DNA from: Aliarcobacter sp.
Lineage (GTDB): Bacteria; Campylobacterota; Campylobacteria; Campylobacterales; Arcobacteraceae
Length of the DNA stretch: 63,850 bases
Direction of reading: 5' to 3'
NCBI GenBank assembly: GCA_028703945.1
Contig: JAQVLW010000010.1
Location: 1-63,850, forward strand
The first letter of the stretch is position 1, and each line of letters opens with the position of its first letter. The position numbers were made by a program, and so were the translations under genes. This document shows, one piece after another, positions 9,352-19,044 of this stretch. The notes under the pieces are model-generated. The model did no database searches. It saw nothing but the letters and a program-made list of their open reading frames with translations, and had not been told where the DNA came from.

Positions 9352-10644
9352 TTATTTCCTTACTATTGAGAATGTTAAATTATTAATCTCATTATGAGAT
9401 TTAATATAATTATTTAAATCAGTTAATTCTAGATTTTGAATTTTTTCTAATTCTTTTTGTGAATAATTAGGCTCTAAACCTCTATAATATAAAGTAAAAG
9501 CTCTATTTAATCGTTGAGATAAAGTTTCACTTCTTAAAGGTTCACTTCCCGTTAAAAAGTTTTTTGCAGCGCTTAATTCATCATTTGTTACACCATTTTT
9601 AACAAAATCTTCAATTATTTCACCAACTAGTTTTTTAGCTTCATCTGCCGTTTCATTTTTTGTTTGTAAATATCCATTAAAATAAGAGTGAGATTTATTT
9701 ATAGAAATAGAACCGTAAGCACTATAAGCCAATCCTCTTTTAACTCGTATTTCTTCCATTAATCTTGAACCAAAACCAGAACCGCCTAAAATAAATGAAG
9801 CAACTTTTGCTTTATAGTTTTCTTCGTCTTTAGAATTGATATTAAATGAACTCCCAAAATAAATATATGCCTGTTGAGTATCTTTTATTAATACTTTTTC
9901 TTCTTTTTTAGAAATAAAATTCACTTCTTCTAATTGAGCTTTTTTACCAACATTTAATGTTTCTAAAAGAGGTTTTACTAATTTTTCAAACTCTTTTAAT
10001 TCAAAATCACCACCGGCTACAATTATTAAATTTTCCAAACAAACAGTTTGAGATATAAAGTTTTCTATATCTTTTAATTCTATTTTAGAAATAGATTCAA
10101 TTGTTCCTGCAGCTGAATTTTCAAGGGTTGTTCCTTTAAAAAGTACCGATTTTAGTTGATTATTTGCAACATAATCAAAATCATTCTCTTTTCTTTTTAA
10201 TGAACCTGTTTGCATAGTTTTTAATTTATTTAAAGTATCTTGTGTGTAATTTGGTGATTTTAAAAGTGCTGTTAAAAGCTCAATCCCTTTTTTTGATTGC
10301 TCTTTTAAATTTGATAATTCAATAACAAAAGTCTCAAAACCATTTGAAGTAGCCAAAGAAATGGCATTTTCTTCTAACTTTTGAGCAAATTTAGTAGCTC
10401 CTAATTCCTTTGTTCCTTCATTTAAAAGCTTTGAAGAAAGACTTACTAATCCACTTTTATTTTTATCTTGAATATATCCTGAGTTTTGAAAAACTAATTG
10501 GAGATTTAAAATCGGTAAAGCTTTTTGTTCTTCAAAAATTACAGGTATTTGAACACCTTTTATATCAATATGCTTTATTGTAGCACTCATTAAGTTTCCT
10601 TGTAATATTAAGAGGATGATTAAAAAATAATATTTTATTTTCAT
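9352..10644 (-). CDS. M16-family peptidase homologue without the zinc motif
   Basis: The 430-residue protein has a signal peptide (about 1-20) and the M16 fold of two alpha/beta halves. The zinc motif HxxEH, expected after SGL, reads S68-L-S-S-K72, so all metal ligands are lost. The second-half signature [12 protein letters not shown] (the R/Y motif for substrate binding) is kept. In M16B enzymes this pattern marks the non-catalytic partner of a heterodimer; the active subunit would be encoded elsewhere. Export to the periplasm is predicted. It sits between mqnC and gltX in one transcription run (5-base and 2-base gaps). Confidence 0.85.
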   Translation of the reverse strand: MKIKYYFLIILLILQGNLMSATIKHIDIKGVQIPVIFEEQKALPILNLQLVFQNSGYIQDKNKSGLVSLSSKLLNEGTKELGATKFAQKLEENAISLATSNGFETFVIELSNLKEQSKKGIELLTALLKSPNYTQDTLNKLKTMQTGSLKRKENDFDYVANNQLKSVLFKGTTLENSAAGTIESISKIELKDIENFISQTVCLENLIIVAGGDFELKEFEKLVKPLLETLNVGKKAQLEEVNFISKKEEKVLIKDTQQAYIYFGSSFNINSKDEENYKAKVASFILGGSGFGSRLMEEIRVKRGLAYSAYGSISINKSHSYFNGYLQTKNETADEAKKLVGEIIEDFVKNGVTNDELSAAKNFLTGSEPLRSETLSQRLNRAFTLYYRGLEPNYSQKELEKIQNLELTDLNNYIKSHNEINNLTFSIVRK

Positions 10645-10649
10645 TAGAT

Positions 10650-11723
10650 TTAGAACCTTTCTAAAATCTCATAAGCTGTATTTCTTTTTGCAGGGTTTTC
10701 ACCTATGTCTTTTATAAGTCTAATCATTTCTTCTTGATTCATTCTATTTGATGCACCTGCTGCTTTTACAACATTTTCTTCCATCATCGTACTTCCTAAA
10801 TCATTTGCTCCAAATTTTAAAGCTAATTGTCCAACATAAGAACCTTGCGTTACCCATGAACTTTGCATATTTTTAAAGTTATCTAAATAGAGTCTAGCAA
10901 CCGCTAATAATCTTAAATATCTATTTGAAGATTGTGGTTTAATATCTGGAATTTCTGCTTTTAATAGAGTATTATCTCCTTGAAAAGACCACATAATAAA
11001 AGCTCTAAATCCACCTGTTTTATCTTGAAGATTTCTAAGCAATTCCCAATGTTCAATTATTTCTTCATCAGTTTCAACTGTTCCAAACATCATTGTGGCA
11101 GTTGTTTTCATACCAATTGAATGGGCAAGTTCGTGAACTTCAATCCATTCAGCACTATCCATTTTATTTGGGGCAATAATATCTCTTACCCTATCGCTTA
11201 AAATTTCTGCACCAGCTCCGGGAACTGAACTTAAACCTTTTTCTTGAAGTCTTTTTAAAGTTTCTAAAATAGAAATTTTTGAAATTTTTGAAATATATTT
11301 TACTTCAATTGCAGAAAATCCATGAATAGTAATTTGAGGGTATTTATTATGAATATGCTCAACCAACTCTTCATAATATTCAATTTTTAACTTTGGATGA
11401 ACTCCACCTTGAAAAAGAATTTGTGTTCCACCAATTTCTAAAAGTTCATCTATTTTTTGATCAATTTCATCAAATTTTAAAACATAAGAATCTTCATCTT
11501 TCCCATGTCTAAAAAAGGCACAAAACTTGCAATCAACCCAACAAACATTTGTATAATTGATATTTCTATCAACAATAAATGATGTTGTTTTATCAGGATG
11601 AAGTTCAGATTTTTTTTCACTTGCTAGTATTCCTAGTTCCAATAATGAAGCATTTTTTATTAAATTAAGTGCATCATTATTTGTTAATCTCTTACTTTTA
11701 TCAATAATCATTTTTTCAACCAT
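10650..11723 (-). CDS. mqnC: Cyclic dehypoxanthine futalosine synthase, radical SAM (menaquinone via futalosine)
   Basis: The 357-residue radical SAM enzyme carries the cluster motif C61-x3-C65-x2-C68 (NVCWVDCKFCAF), preceded by VDRNINYTN, the hallmark of MqnC. It turns dehypoxanthine futalosine into its cyclic form in the alternative menaquinone pathway used by Campylobacterota. The segments GGVHPKLKIEYYEEL and SVPGAGAEILSDRVR are also typical. MqnE and CofH are relatives, but this start region favours MqnC. It overlaps the bamA stop codon by one base (TAATG), indicating coupled translation. Confidence 0.92.
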   Translation of the reverse strand: MVEKMIIDKSKRLTNNDALNLIKNASLLELGILASEKKSELHPDKTTSFIVDRNINYTNVCWVDCKFCAFFRHGKDEDSYVLKFDEIDQKIDELLEIGGTQILFQGGVHPKLKIEYYEELVEHIHNKYPQITIHGFSAIEVKYISKISKISILETLKRLQEKGLSSVPGAGAEILSDRVRDIIAPNKMDSAEWIEVHELAHSIGMKTTATMMFGTVETDEEIIEHWELLRNLQDKTGGFRAFIMWSFQGDNTLLKAEIPDIKPQSSNRYLRLLAVARLYLDNFKNMQSSWVTQGSYVGQLALKFGANDLGSTMMEENVVKAAGASNRMNQEEMIRLIKDIGENPAKRNTAYEILERF

Positions 11724-13999
11724 TAAAAGCTAGAACCCAAAGAAAATTCAAATGAAGAAGTAGAATCACCTGGTTCATTATCAAGTGCTTTTGCAAATAT
11801 TAACTGTAAAGGTCCCATTGGAGAAATCCATTCAAGTAATGCTCCAGTTCCTGATCTTTTTACATCTGTAAATGTATCTTGTCCAATCATCCCATAATCA
11901 TAGAATACTCCCCATCTCATTTTAGCACTTGGTACTAATGGGAAACTCATTTCAACAGAATTTGCCCAAAGATTTTTATAAGGGTCTGTTTTATAACCAG
12001 ACTCATTAGAAGGGAATGCGTAAGATTTATATCCTCTTAGTGTTTTAGCACCTCCAAGATATAAAGAGTCTCCTTGATTTATTTGACCATTATCAACTAA
12101 AATTTTCATTTGTGTTTTTAATCTTAAAACCCAATCAAGTTCAGCTAAATCTTCAAGTGAATAGAAATATTTACCATAAGTTGTTGATTTTAAATATTTA
12201 GAATCTCCACCAACACCAGCATATTCAAGTGATGTTCCAAGTTTTACACCTTCTCTTGGAAAATAGAAATCATCTGTGTTGTCAAAATTTAAATATGGAG
12301 TAACTGAACTTGAAAGATAGTCTTTATCTTGATAAAGTGATTTTCCTGCAGGAATAGGTTGTTGTAAAAAAGTTGAATTATAATTATAATTCTCACTAAC
12401 TGAATCTAATCTATATCTTGTACCTGCATATAAATCTCTAACTAATTGTTTCCCAATAGCAACTGAAAAACCTTTTGTATCAATGTTTGAATCATATTTA
12501 TCTCTATTAATTTCAGCTTTAGTACTATGAACTTCAACTTCACCATTATAATTACTATCATTAATCGCCGGATTTTTCAAACTAAGTTCAAATCGACTAG
12601 TTCTTGCTGATAAATCAGCACTTAAACCTAATCCTAAACCTGAACCAAACATATTAACTTCAGTAATAGATCCATTTACCATCATTTTGTCGTAAGAACC
12701 ATATCCTCCACCTAACATCAATGAACCAGTTGCTGCTTCTGTAACTTTTACAATAATGTCAAGTTTCTCATCACTAACTCTTTTTTCTTCTATATTAACA
12801 CTTTCAAAGAATCTTGATCTTTTTAATTTATTAGTAGAGCTTTTAAAATCTGTTAGATTATATAAATCTCCAGGTGCTAGATAAACATCTCTTCTTACAA
12901 CTCTATCAAGAGTTTTTGTATTACCAGATATTTTTACATCATTTATATAAACTTTTTTACCTGGAATTACATTATAAACAACATCAACTTTTTGATTTTT
13001 CTCATCTTTTACTAAATCAAATTTAACATCAACAAAAGCATAACCTTTATCGGCTACTTTTGTTCTAATATACTCTTGATCTTGTCTTAGTTTTTTTATG
13101 TTAAATGTATTTCCAACAATTAATTTTAATTCAGGATAAATAGTTTTTGGATCAACAATAGAAGAATCTAAATATATTTTTATACCATTAGTAGTATATT
13201 TTTGACCTTCAGCTATAAAAAAATCTAATTTTGCTTGATTTGATGCAAAATCTATATCTAGAAATGGTTCTTTAACTTGTGCATCTAAATAACCTTTTTC
13301 ATAATATAGTTCATTAATTCTTTTTGAATCATACTTTAATTGGTCGATTTTTACTTCACCATCATTTTGCCCAAACCACCAAGAAGCAAATTCAATCTCT
13401 TTATTAGCGGTTACATGATCAAAATCATCTTGTTCTAATTTATTTGCACCATGATAATTTGCTTTTTTGATGATAATTTCATCACCTTTATTTACATTAA
13501 AGGTTACTTTTAAAGATTGGTCATTAATTCTTTCAATTTCAGTTTCAACGACTGAATTTATATGACCTTCACTTGTTAGCATACTAAGAAGCTTTTCTTT
13601 TGCTTCTTTTACTCTTTTTTCAGTATACATAGCACCTTTCTTTAAATTCATGGCACTTCTAACAGCATCTAAATCTTCAGGTCTTGATTTATAACCTTTT
13701 ATATCAACACTTGAAATAGAAGGTTTTTCTTTAAATATAAATTTCAAAATACCATTTTCACTTGAAACTGTAATATCATCGAAATAACCATACTTATAAA
13801 ACTTAAGTACAGCATCATTTAACTTATCTTTATTTAGTTCTTCACCAACTTTCATTGACAAAGTTTCATTTAAAATTTCCGGAGATAACTTATTTACATC
13901 TTTATATTCTATTGATTTTATTGTATCTGCGCTTAGTGCTACTGCACAAGCTAAAGAAAATAGTACGACTTTATTTTTCACAACTGTCCTTAATTTCAT
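11723..13999 (-). CDS. bamA: Outer-membrane protein assembly factor BamA
   Basis: The 758-residue outer-membrane protein has a signal peptide (about 1-24), then five POTRA repeats (about 25-420), then a 16-strand Omp85 barrel ending in the terminal phenylalanine (SSFEFSLGSSF). The barrel contains the conserved loop-6 neighbourhood (GGAKTLRGYKSYAFP). BamA inserts beta-barrel proteins into the outer membrane and is essential. It is transcribed divergently from tyrA across an 82-base promoter gap; mqnC follows with a one-base overlap. Confidence 0.96.
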   Translation of the reverse strand: MKLRTVVKNKVVLFSLACAVALSADTIKSIEYKDVNKLSPEILNETLSMKVGEELNKDKLNDAVLKFYKYGYFDDITVSSENGILKFIFKEKPSISSVDIKGYKSRPEDLDAVRSAMNLKKGAMYTEKRVKEAKEKLLSMLTSEGHINSVVETEIERINDQSLKVTFNVNKGDEIIIKKANYHGANKLEQDDFDHVTANKEIEFASWWFGQNDGEVKIDQLKYDSKRINELYYEKGYLDAQVKEPFLDIDFASNQAKLDFFIAEGQKYTTNGIKIYLDSSIVDPKTIYPELKLIVGNTFNIKKLRQDQEYIRTKVADKGYAFVDVKFDLVKDEKNQKVDVVYNVIPGKKVYINDVKISGNTKTLDRVVRRDVYLAPGDLYNLTDFKSSTNKLKRSRFFESVNIEEKRVSDEKLDIIVKVTEAATGSLMLGGGYGSYDKMMVNGSITEVNMFGSGLGLGLSADLSARTSRFELSLKNPAINDSNYNGEVEVHSTKAEINRDKYDSNIDTKGFSVAIGKQLVRDLYAGTRYRLDSVSENYNYNSTFLQQPIPAGKSLYQDKDYLSSSVTPYLNFDNTDDFYFPREGVKLGTSLEYAGVGGDSKYLKSTTYGKYFYSLEDLAELDWVLRLKTQMKILVDNGQINQGDSLYLGGAKTLRGYKSYAFPSNESGYKTDPYKNLWANSVEMSFPLVPSAKMRWGVFYDYGMIGQDTFTDVKRSGTGALLEWISPMGPLQLIFAKALDNEPGDSTSSFEFSLGSSF

Positions 14000-14081
14000 T
14001 ATAGGTCAATAATATAGCTAAATATAGTTTATATAAATATTAAGATATAATTTTATTTCAAATTATTAGAAGGGTTATATT

Positions 14082-14912
14082 TTGAATATAGGAATTATTG
14101 GTTTAGGACTAATGGGTGGTTCTTTAGCAAAAGCTGTAAAAAGATATGGTATTGCAAACAAAGTTTATGGTTTTACAAATAGTGAAAAAAATAAAAAAGA
14201 TATTTTAGATTTGAATTTAGTTGATGAATTAGTCGATTTAGAAACTCTGAAAAAAGTTTCAGATGTTATTATCTTAGCTATTCCAGTTGATGCAATAATT
14301 GGGATGTTTCCAGACTTTTTAGATATAGATGAAAATACAACGATTATTGATATGGGTTCTACAAAAGAGTATATTGTAAAAAGTATCCCAACAAAAATCA
14401 GAAAAAACTTCATCGCTGCTCATCCAATGACTGGAACTGAAAAATCAGGACCAAAAGCCGCAATTGATGATTTATATGAAGGAAAAACTGTTGTTTTTTG
14501 TGATTTAGAAGATAATGGTAATTTACATGTTAATAAAGCTTTTAAAATTTTTCAAGCAATTGGAATGAGAATAGTTGTGATGGATAGTAATCAACATGAT
14601 ATTCATGCTTGTTACATGTCTCATTTACCACATATTTTATCTTTTTCTTTAGCTAATACTGTTATGAGCCATGAAGATCCAAAATCAATAATTGCTCTTG
14701 CTGCGGGTGGATTTAAAGATATGAGTAGAATTGCAAAATCAAGTCCTAGAATGTGGGGAGATATTTTTAAACAAAACAAAACAAATCTTTTAGCTTCAAT
14801 TGATTTATTTGAAAGCCAACTTCAAAATGCTAGAAAAATGGTTGAAGAAGATAATTATGAAGATTTAGAAAAATGGATGAAAAAAGCAAATACTCTGCAT
14901 GAGATACTATAA
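14082..14912 (+). CDS. tyrA: Prephenate dehydrogenase
   Basis: The 276-residue enzyme oxidises prephenate to 4-hydroxyphenylpyruvate in tyrosine synthesis. The NAD-binding GLGLMGGS motif occupies residues 6-13. AAHPMTGTEKSGP carries the catalytic histidine region, and HDIHACYMSHLPHILSF is typical of TyrA. No ACT or chorismate mutase domain is fused. The start is TTG, with AGAAGG about eight bases upstream. A hairpin terminator follows directly and covers the stop codon. Confidence 0.94.
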   Translation: MNIGIIGLGLMGGSLAKAVKRYGIANKVYGFTNSEKNKKDILDLNLVDELVDLETLKKVSDVIILAIPVDAIIGMFPDFLDIDENTTIIDMGSTKEYIVKSIPTKIRKNFIAAHPMTGTEKSGPKAAIDDLYEGKTVVFCDLEDNGNLHVNKAFKIFQAIGMRIVVMDSNQHDIHACYMSHLPHILSFSLANTVMSHEDPKSIIALAAGGFKDMSRIAKSSPRMWGDIFKQNKTNLLASIDLFESQLQNARKMVEEDNYEDLEKWMKKANTLHEIL

Positions 14913-14930
14913 ATATAGTATCTCTTTTTA
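14901..14930 (+). terminator. Rho-independent terminator of tyrA
   Basis: Perfect 11-base arms (GAGATACTATA at 14901-14911 and its complement at 14914-14924) enclose a two-base loop and are followed on the plus strand by TTTTTAATTT. The tyrA stop codon is in the hairpin. The convergent folP gene ends at 14928, so the element separates the two units. Confidence 0.85.
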
Positions 14931-16067
14931 ATTTATATTATTTATCGCTTCAAAAACTTTAATCGCCTGGAAATGTTCTTTTACATCATGGCATCTGATG
15001 ATTGAAGCTCCATTTCTTATTGATTCTAAATGAATAGCAAGAGTTCCAGAAAGTCTATCTTCAATAGCTGTTGGAGTAATTTTATCTATCATTGATTTTC
15101 TACTTGCGCCAATTAAAAGTTCATGTCCAAAATGTTTAAAATGTTCTAAATTTTTAAGTAATAAAAGATTGTGTTCGAGAGTTTTTCCAAAACCAATTCC
15201 TACATCTAAAACAATATTTTTTATTCCAAAACCTTGGGCTTTTTCAATCTGATTTTTTAAATATTCATCTATTTCTAAAATCACATTTTCATAAAAAGGT
15301 TCTTTTTGCATTGAAGTAGGGTCATTTTGCATATGCATGATTACTACTTGTGCATCATACTTTGCAGAAATTTTGCAAACTTCATCATTTTCTAAACCTG
15401 TAATATCATTTACTATTTTAAATCCATGATTTAAAACATAATCTATCACTTTTGGAGCATAAGAGTCTATTGAAAAGTCTACTTTCTCATAATATTTGTT
15501 TTTATAAATAGTATCAACTATATCTTTTATTCTTTGAAGTTCTACATCTTCTTCAACTGCAATACTTCCAGGTCTTGAAGAAACTGCACCAATATCTATA
15601 ATATTTGCACCATCTTCAATCATTTTTTCAATTCTCAAATTTGCTTGTGAATTATCAAATCTACTATTTTTAAAAAATGAGTCTTCATTCGCATTTAAAA
15701 CACCCATTATTTTAGTAGGATAATTTTGCTTTTTTACATAATTTTTTAAAGTTTTTGCTAACTCTTTTAAACCAAAAGGTTGAGCTAACTCTTTTCTTGC
15801 TAGCGTTTCAAAATGTTTTGTAGTTCCTATTAAAACAGCATCTACGTATTTATCTTTAGCGATTATAACTCCACTTGGAACTGCTAAATCAGCACCAATT
15901 GATAAAGCATCTTGTTTTAAAATATTTGCTGCTCCAACATGCATATTTTTTATATACAAAGTATGAAGTTTTGATTTTTTTGAAAGAATTGAAACACCAG
16001 TAATATCGCAACCTAAATTTTCGTAAAACTTTTTTGTATCATTTAATGATATTTTATATGTTTGCAT
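14928..16067 (-). CDS. folP: Dihydropteroate synthase, long campylobacterial form
   Basis: The 379-residue enzyme joins 4-aminobenzoate to the pterin diphosphate in folate synthesis and is the sulfonamide target. The core starts at about residue 120 with IMGVLNANEDSF, followed by DGANIIDIGAVSSRPGS, the VNDITGL segment and GASRKS. The roughly 110-residue N-terminal extension is longer than in most bacteria but common in Campylobacterota; its function is unknown. It closes the run rppH-lysC-hobA-holB-folP, 11 bases after holB. Confidence 0.93.
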   Translation of the reverse strand: MQTYKISLNDTKKFYENLGCDITGVSILSKKSKLHTLYIKNMHVGAANILKQDALSIGADLAVPSGVIIAKDKYVDAVLIGTTKHFETLARKELAQPFGLKELAKTLKNYVKKQNYPTKIMGVLNANEDSFFKNSRFDNSQANLRIEKMIEDGANIIDIGAVSSRPGSIAVEEDVELQRIKDIVDTIYKNKYYEKVDFSIDSYAPKVIDYVLNHGFKIVNDITGLENDEVCKISAKYDAQVVIMHMQNDPTSMQKEPFYENVILEIDEYLKNQIEKAQGFGIKNIVLDVGIGFGKTLEHNLLLLKNLEHFKHFGHELLIGASRKSMIDKITPTAIEDRLSGTLAIHLESIRNGASIIRCHDVKEHFQAIKVFEAINNIN

Positions 16068-16078
16068 ATAAAACCTTT

Positions 16079-16708
16079 TTAATGTTTATTTTTTTGATTC
16101 GCCATTGATAAAAGTAGGGTAGTTAATACATTTATTGGTCTTGAATTTAATTCTAATAATTTTATAGATTTTGAGAAGAAATCAAGTTCTTTATGAGATA
16201 ATTTAATTTTTTGATTATTTACTTTCATTAAAATAGATTCAACAATCTCTTTTGCTTCTTGTTTAGATATTTTTTGATTCTCTTTTAAAAAATTGTAAAT
16301 ATCTTTTAAATCTAATTTATTTATATCTAAAATAGACTCATTTTTTAAAATAGATTTTTTAAGATATTTGTATGATAGTCTTGAATAAATTGTTGGAAGT
16401 AGTGATGATTTTGAATTTGTAATAATTATAAATACAACATTTCTAGGGGGTTCTTCTAATATTTTCAATAAAGAGTTCTGCGCCTCTTTTCTAAATGTTG
16501 TTCCACATAAAAAAATATATTTTTTTTCGCTTGTTGCTATATAAGCTTCTTTTATTGCTAAAGTTGCTTGAATTAATAAAAATTCTTCTTTTTCTTCATT
16601 TTTAATGATTCTTGTTGAGTGAATAGGGTAATTTGGTAATAACTCACTTAAAGCTGTTTCAATATCATTAACTATTAAAATAGTTGAATAATCTATAAAA
16701 TTCATCAA
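16079..16708 (-). CDS. holB: DNA polymerase III delta-prime subunit (clamp loader)
   Basis: The 209-residue protein is a short clamp-loader subunit. The stretch IFLCGTTFRKEAQNSLLKILEEPP is the usual sensor and Walker-like region (SLLKxLEEPP is diagnostic), followed by IIITNSKSSLLPTIYSRL. It helps load the sliding clamp at replication forks. It lacks the usual N-terminal P-loop and long C-terminal collar, as is typical in this group. It starts one base after hobA, fitting a replication-related pair. Confidence 0.85.
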   Translation of the reverse strand: MMNFIDYSTILIVNDIETALSELLPNYPIHSTRIIKNEEKEEFLLIQATLAIKEAYIATSEKKYIFLCGTTFRKEAQNSLLKILEEPPRNVVFIIITNSKSSLLPTIYSRLSYKYLKKSILKNESILDINKLDLKDIYNFLKENQKISKQEAKEIVESILMKVNNQKIKLSHKELDFFSKSIKLLELNSRPINVLTTLLLSMANQKNKH

Positions 16709-16709
16709 A

Positions 16710-17261
16710 TTAGTTTTCTACATTTATTTCAGCAAATAACGAAGCACTTACTGATTTATTATATAATCTAAACATTTGTAAAAGTTTCATATCTAAAGCT
16801 TCATCATTTGATTTTAAATTAAAAGCATCTTGTTTTTCTTCATCAAATAGCCATAAAAAAGAGTGTTTAGATACTTTTGGAATAACAGCTCTTACATCTT
16901 GACTTCTTCCAATATACCAAAAACAATATCCATTTGGAAAAGAAATACTTAACATATCTTTTATGTATGAAATATCTTCATCAGACTTAACTGTATCAAT
17001 ATATCTATAAAAAGATTTAAAATCATAGTATGGTAAAAAAGGTCTATTTAATTTTGTAGAGTTGATATTTCCTAAAACATACTCTAAAAACCATTCTCTT
17101 TCTTTATCTGTTACAACAATTATAGAAAAACCTCTTTCTAATAAATTGTGAATATTTTTTGATACTAATGGTGTCCATTCATATTTTTTCTCTTCCAACC
17201 AAGGAGATATTAACCTATCTTCCCTAATTGTATCGACTGTCCAATTTAAAAATTCTTGCAC
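16710..17261 (-). CDS. hobA: DnaA-binding replication initiation regulator HobA
   Basis: The 183-residue protein resembles Helicobacter HobA along its length: an N-terminal WTVDTIRED helix, an SIIVVTDKEREWFLEYVLGNIN segment and a C-terminal SFLWLFDEEKQDAF...DMKLLQMF region. HobA is a tetrameric SIS-fold protein that binds domain I of DnaA and promotes oriC assembly. It is restricted to Campylobacterota and works like DiaA of enterobacteria. It lies between lysC and holB with 1-2 base gaps, the same order as I remember in Campylobacter. Confidence 0.92.
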   Translation of the reverse strand: MQEFLNWTVDTIREDRLISPWLEEKKYEWTPLVSKNIHNLLERGFSIIVVTDKEREWFLEYVLGNINSTKLNRPFLPYYDFKSFYRYIDTVKSDEDISYIKDMLSISFPNGYCFWYIGRSQDVRAVIPKVSKHSFLWLFDEEKQDAFNLKSNDEALDMKLLQMFRLYNKSVSASLFAEINVEN

Positions 17262-17263
17262 TA

Positions 17264-18475
17264 CTATTTATCCAAGTCGTAAGCATCATGTAAAGCTCGA
17301 ACAGCAAGTTCTGCATATTTTAAATCAATAATCATAGAAATTTTAATTTCACTTGTTGAAATAATTCTAATATTAATATTTTCATTTGCAAGTGCAGTGA
17401 AAGCTTTTGATGCAACTCCTGTATGAGATTTCATACCAACACCAACAATTGATACTTTACAAATAGCTTCATTATAATCAATATTCTCAGCTTGAGTTTT
17501 AAACTTTTCCATAACATTTTTACAAATTAATAAATCTGTTGTAGGAATAGTAAAATCTAAATCTGTTTTACCATCAACACCAACTGTTTGAACAATCATA
17601 TCAACATTTATATTTTCATCTGCAAGTGAAGTAAAAATAGAAGCAGCAATTCCTGGTTTGTCAGTAACTCCATACATTCCAACTCTAATTTGATTTTTAT
17701 CTAAAGCGATTCCACTTACAATTGGTTTTTCCATAATATTTTCTTCCTTTGTTATTAATGTACCTTCAACTTCTGGCGTGAAGCTACTTCTTGATACTAA
17801 ATTTACATTTAATTTTTTCGCCATTTCTACTGATCTATTTTGTAAAACTTTTGCTCCTAAAGATGCTAATTCTAACATTTCATCATAAGAGATTTTGTCT
17901 AATTTTTTTGCTTTTGGTTCAATTCTAGGGTCTGTTGTATAAATACCATCAACGTCCGTATAAATTTCACAAACATCAGCTTCAATAGCTCCTGCAATTG
18001 CAACAGCAGTTAAATCTGAACCACCACGACCAAGAGTTGAAACTCTTAATGTATCTTGTGCAACACCTTGAAAACCTGCAACAATGATAATATTTCCATC
18101 TTTAATTGCTTTTTTCATCTCAGTTGTATCAATTGATTCAATTCTAGCTTTTGTGTGAGCATTATCTGTCATAATTCCAGCTTGTCTTCCACTCATAGAA
18201 GTAGCTTTATATCCCATTTCATTTAATGCAATTGATAAAAGTGCAGAAGTAACTCTTTCACCTGAGCTTAAAAGCATATCAATTTCATCTGCTTTTGGAG
18301 TTTTTGAATAATATTCAGCATATTCTATTAATTTATTAGTTTCTCCACTCATCGCAGATACAACAGCAATAACATCATGACCTTCGTCTTTTATTTTTTT
18401 AATGATATTTGCAACATTTTGAATTCTATCAAGTGTACCAACACTTGTTCCACCAAACTTAAGTACTTTTAACAT
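17264..18475 (-). CDS. lysC: Aspartate kinase
   Basis: The 403-residue enzyme phosphorylates aspartate, the first step towards lysine (diaminopimelate), threonine and methionine. The N-terminal kinase motif KFGGTSVG is at residues 6-13, and TLGRGGSDLTAVAIAGAI and DVDGIYTTDPR are intact. Two ACT domains fill the C-terminus (about 265-400) and normally bind the feedback inhibitor. It is the second gene of a tight operon behind rppH (16-base gap). Confidence 0.96.
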   Translation of the reverse strand: MLKVLKFGGTSVGTLDRIQNVANIIKKIKDEGHDVIAVVSAMSGETNKLIEYAEYYSKTPKADEIDMLLSSGERVTSALLSIALNEMGYKATSMSGRQAGIMTDNAHTKARIESIDTTEMKKAIKDGNIIIVAGFQGVAQDTLRVSTLGRGGSDLTAVAIAGAIEADVCEIYTDVDGIYTTDPRIEPKAKKLDKISYDEMLELASLGAKVLQNRSVEMAKKLNVNLVSRSSFTPEVEGTLITKEENIMEKPIVSGIALDKNQIRVGMYGVTDKPGIAASIFTSLADENINVDMIVQTVGVDGKTDLDFTIPTTDLLICKNVMEKFKTQAENIDYNEAICKVSIVGVGMKSHTGVASKAFTALANENINIRIISTSEIKISMIIDLKYAELAVRALHDAYDLDK

Positions 18476-18491
18476 CTAATTTTTATCCTTT

Positions 18492-18989
18492 TTAAATATA
18501 ACCTTCAGTTTTAAAATATTGTAGAACTTGTTTATAAACAGTTCTTTTAAAAAAAGTTATATAATCGTAAATATTTTTAGTAGGCACAAATTTATATTCG
18601 CTAAATTCAGGAATCTCTGTGTTAATATTTATTCTAGCGCCTTTTTTGAGTTTAACTAAATAATATTTTTGTCTTTGTCCATCGTAAGGATACATCCTTT
18701 TTGCAATAGCTGCTGGAAATTCATAAGATACCCAACTTGGGTATTCTGCTATAATTTCAACATCTCTTGTTCCGATTTCTTCTTCTAATTCTCTAAATAA
18801 TGCCTGTTTTGATGATTCTCCCTCATCAATACCACCTTGTGGAAATTGCCAAGCATTCTCCACATCAGTTCTTGAGGCTATAAATATTTCACATTTATGA
18901 GGATATTTTGCTGATAGTACAATTGCTGCTACATTAGGTCTGAATTTTTTTTTCTCGTTGTTAATTGTGATTTCATTTTTATCAGTCAT
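18492..18989 (-). CDS. rppH: RNA 5'-pyrophosphohydrolase (Nudix)
   Basis: The 165-residue Nudix protein has a complete box, G-x5-E-x7-REL-x-EE-x-G, at residues 52-73 (GGIDEGESSKQALFRELEEE). The flanking AWQFPQGG and FPAAIAKRMYPYDGQRQKYYLV segments are typical of RppH. It removes pyrophosphate from mRNA 5' ends and starts their decay; it was earlier named as a diadenosine polyphosphate hydrolase. It is the first gene of the lysC-hobA-holB-folP run and is divergent from hemW. Confidence 0.92.
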   Translation of the reverse strand: MTDKNEITINNEKKKFRPNVAAIVLSAKYPHKCEIFIASRTDVENAWQFPQGGIDEGESSKQALFRELEEEIGTRDVEIIAEYPSWVSYEFPAAIAKRMYPYDGQRQKYYLVKLKKGARININTEIPEFSEYKFVPTKNIYDYITFFKRTVYKQVLQYFKTEGYI

Positions 18990-19044
18990 AAATATATTTT
19001 CCCTTATAATTAGCCAGATATTTTACAAAAACTAGGATTAAAAA

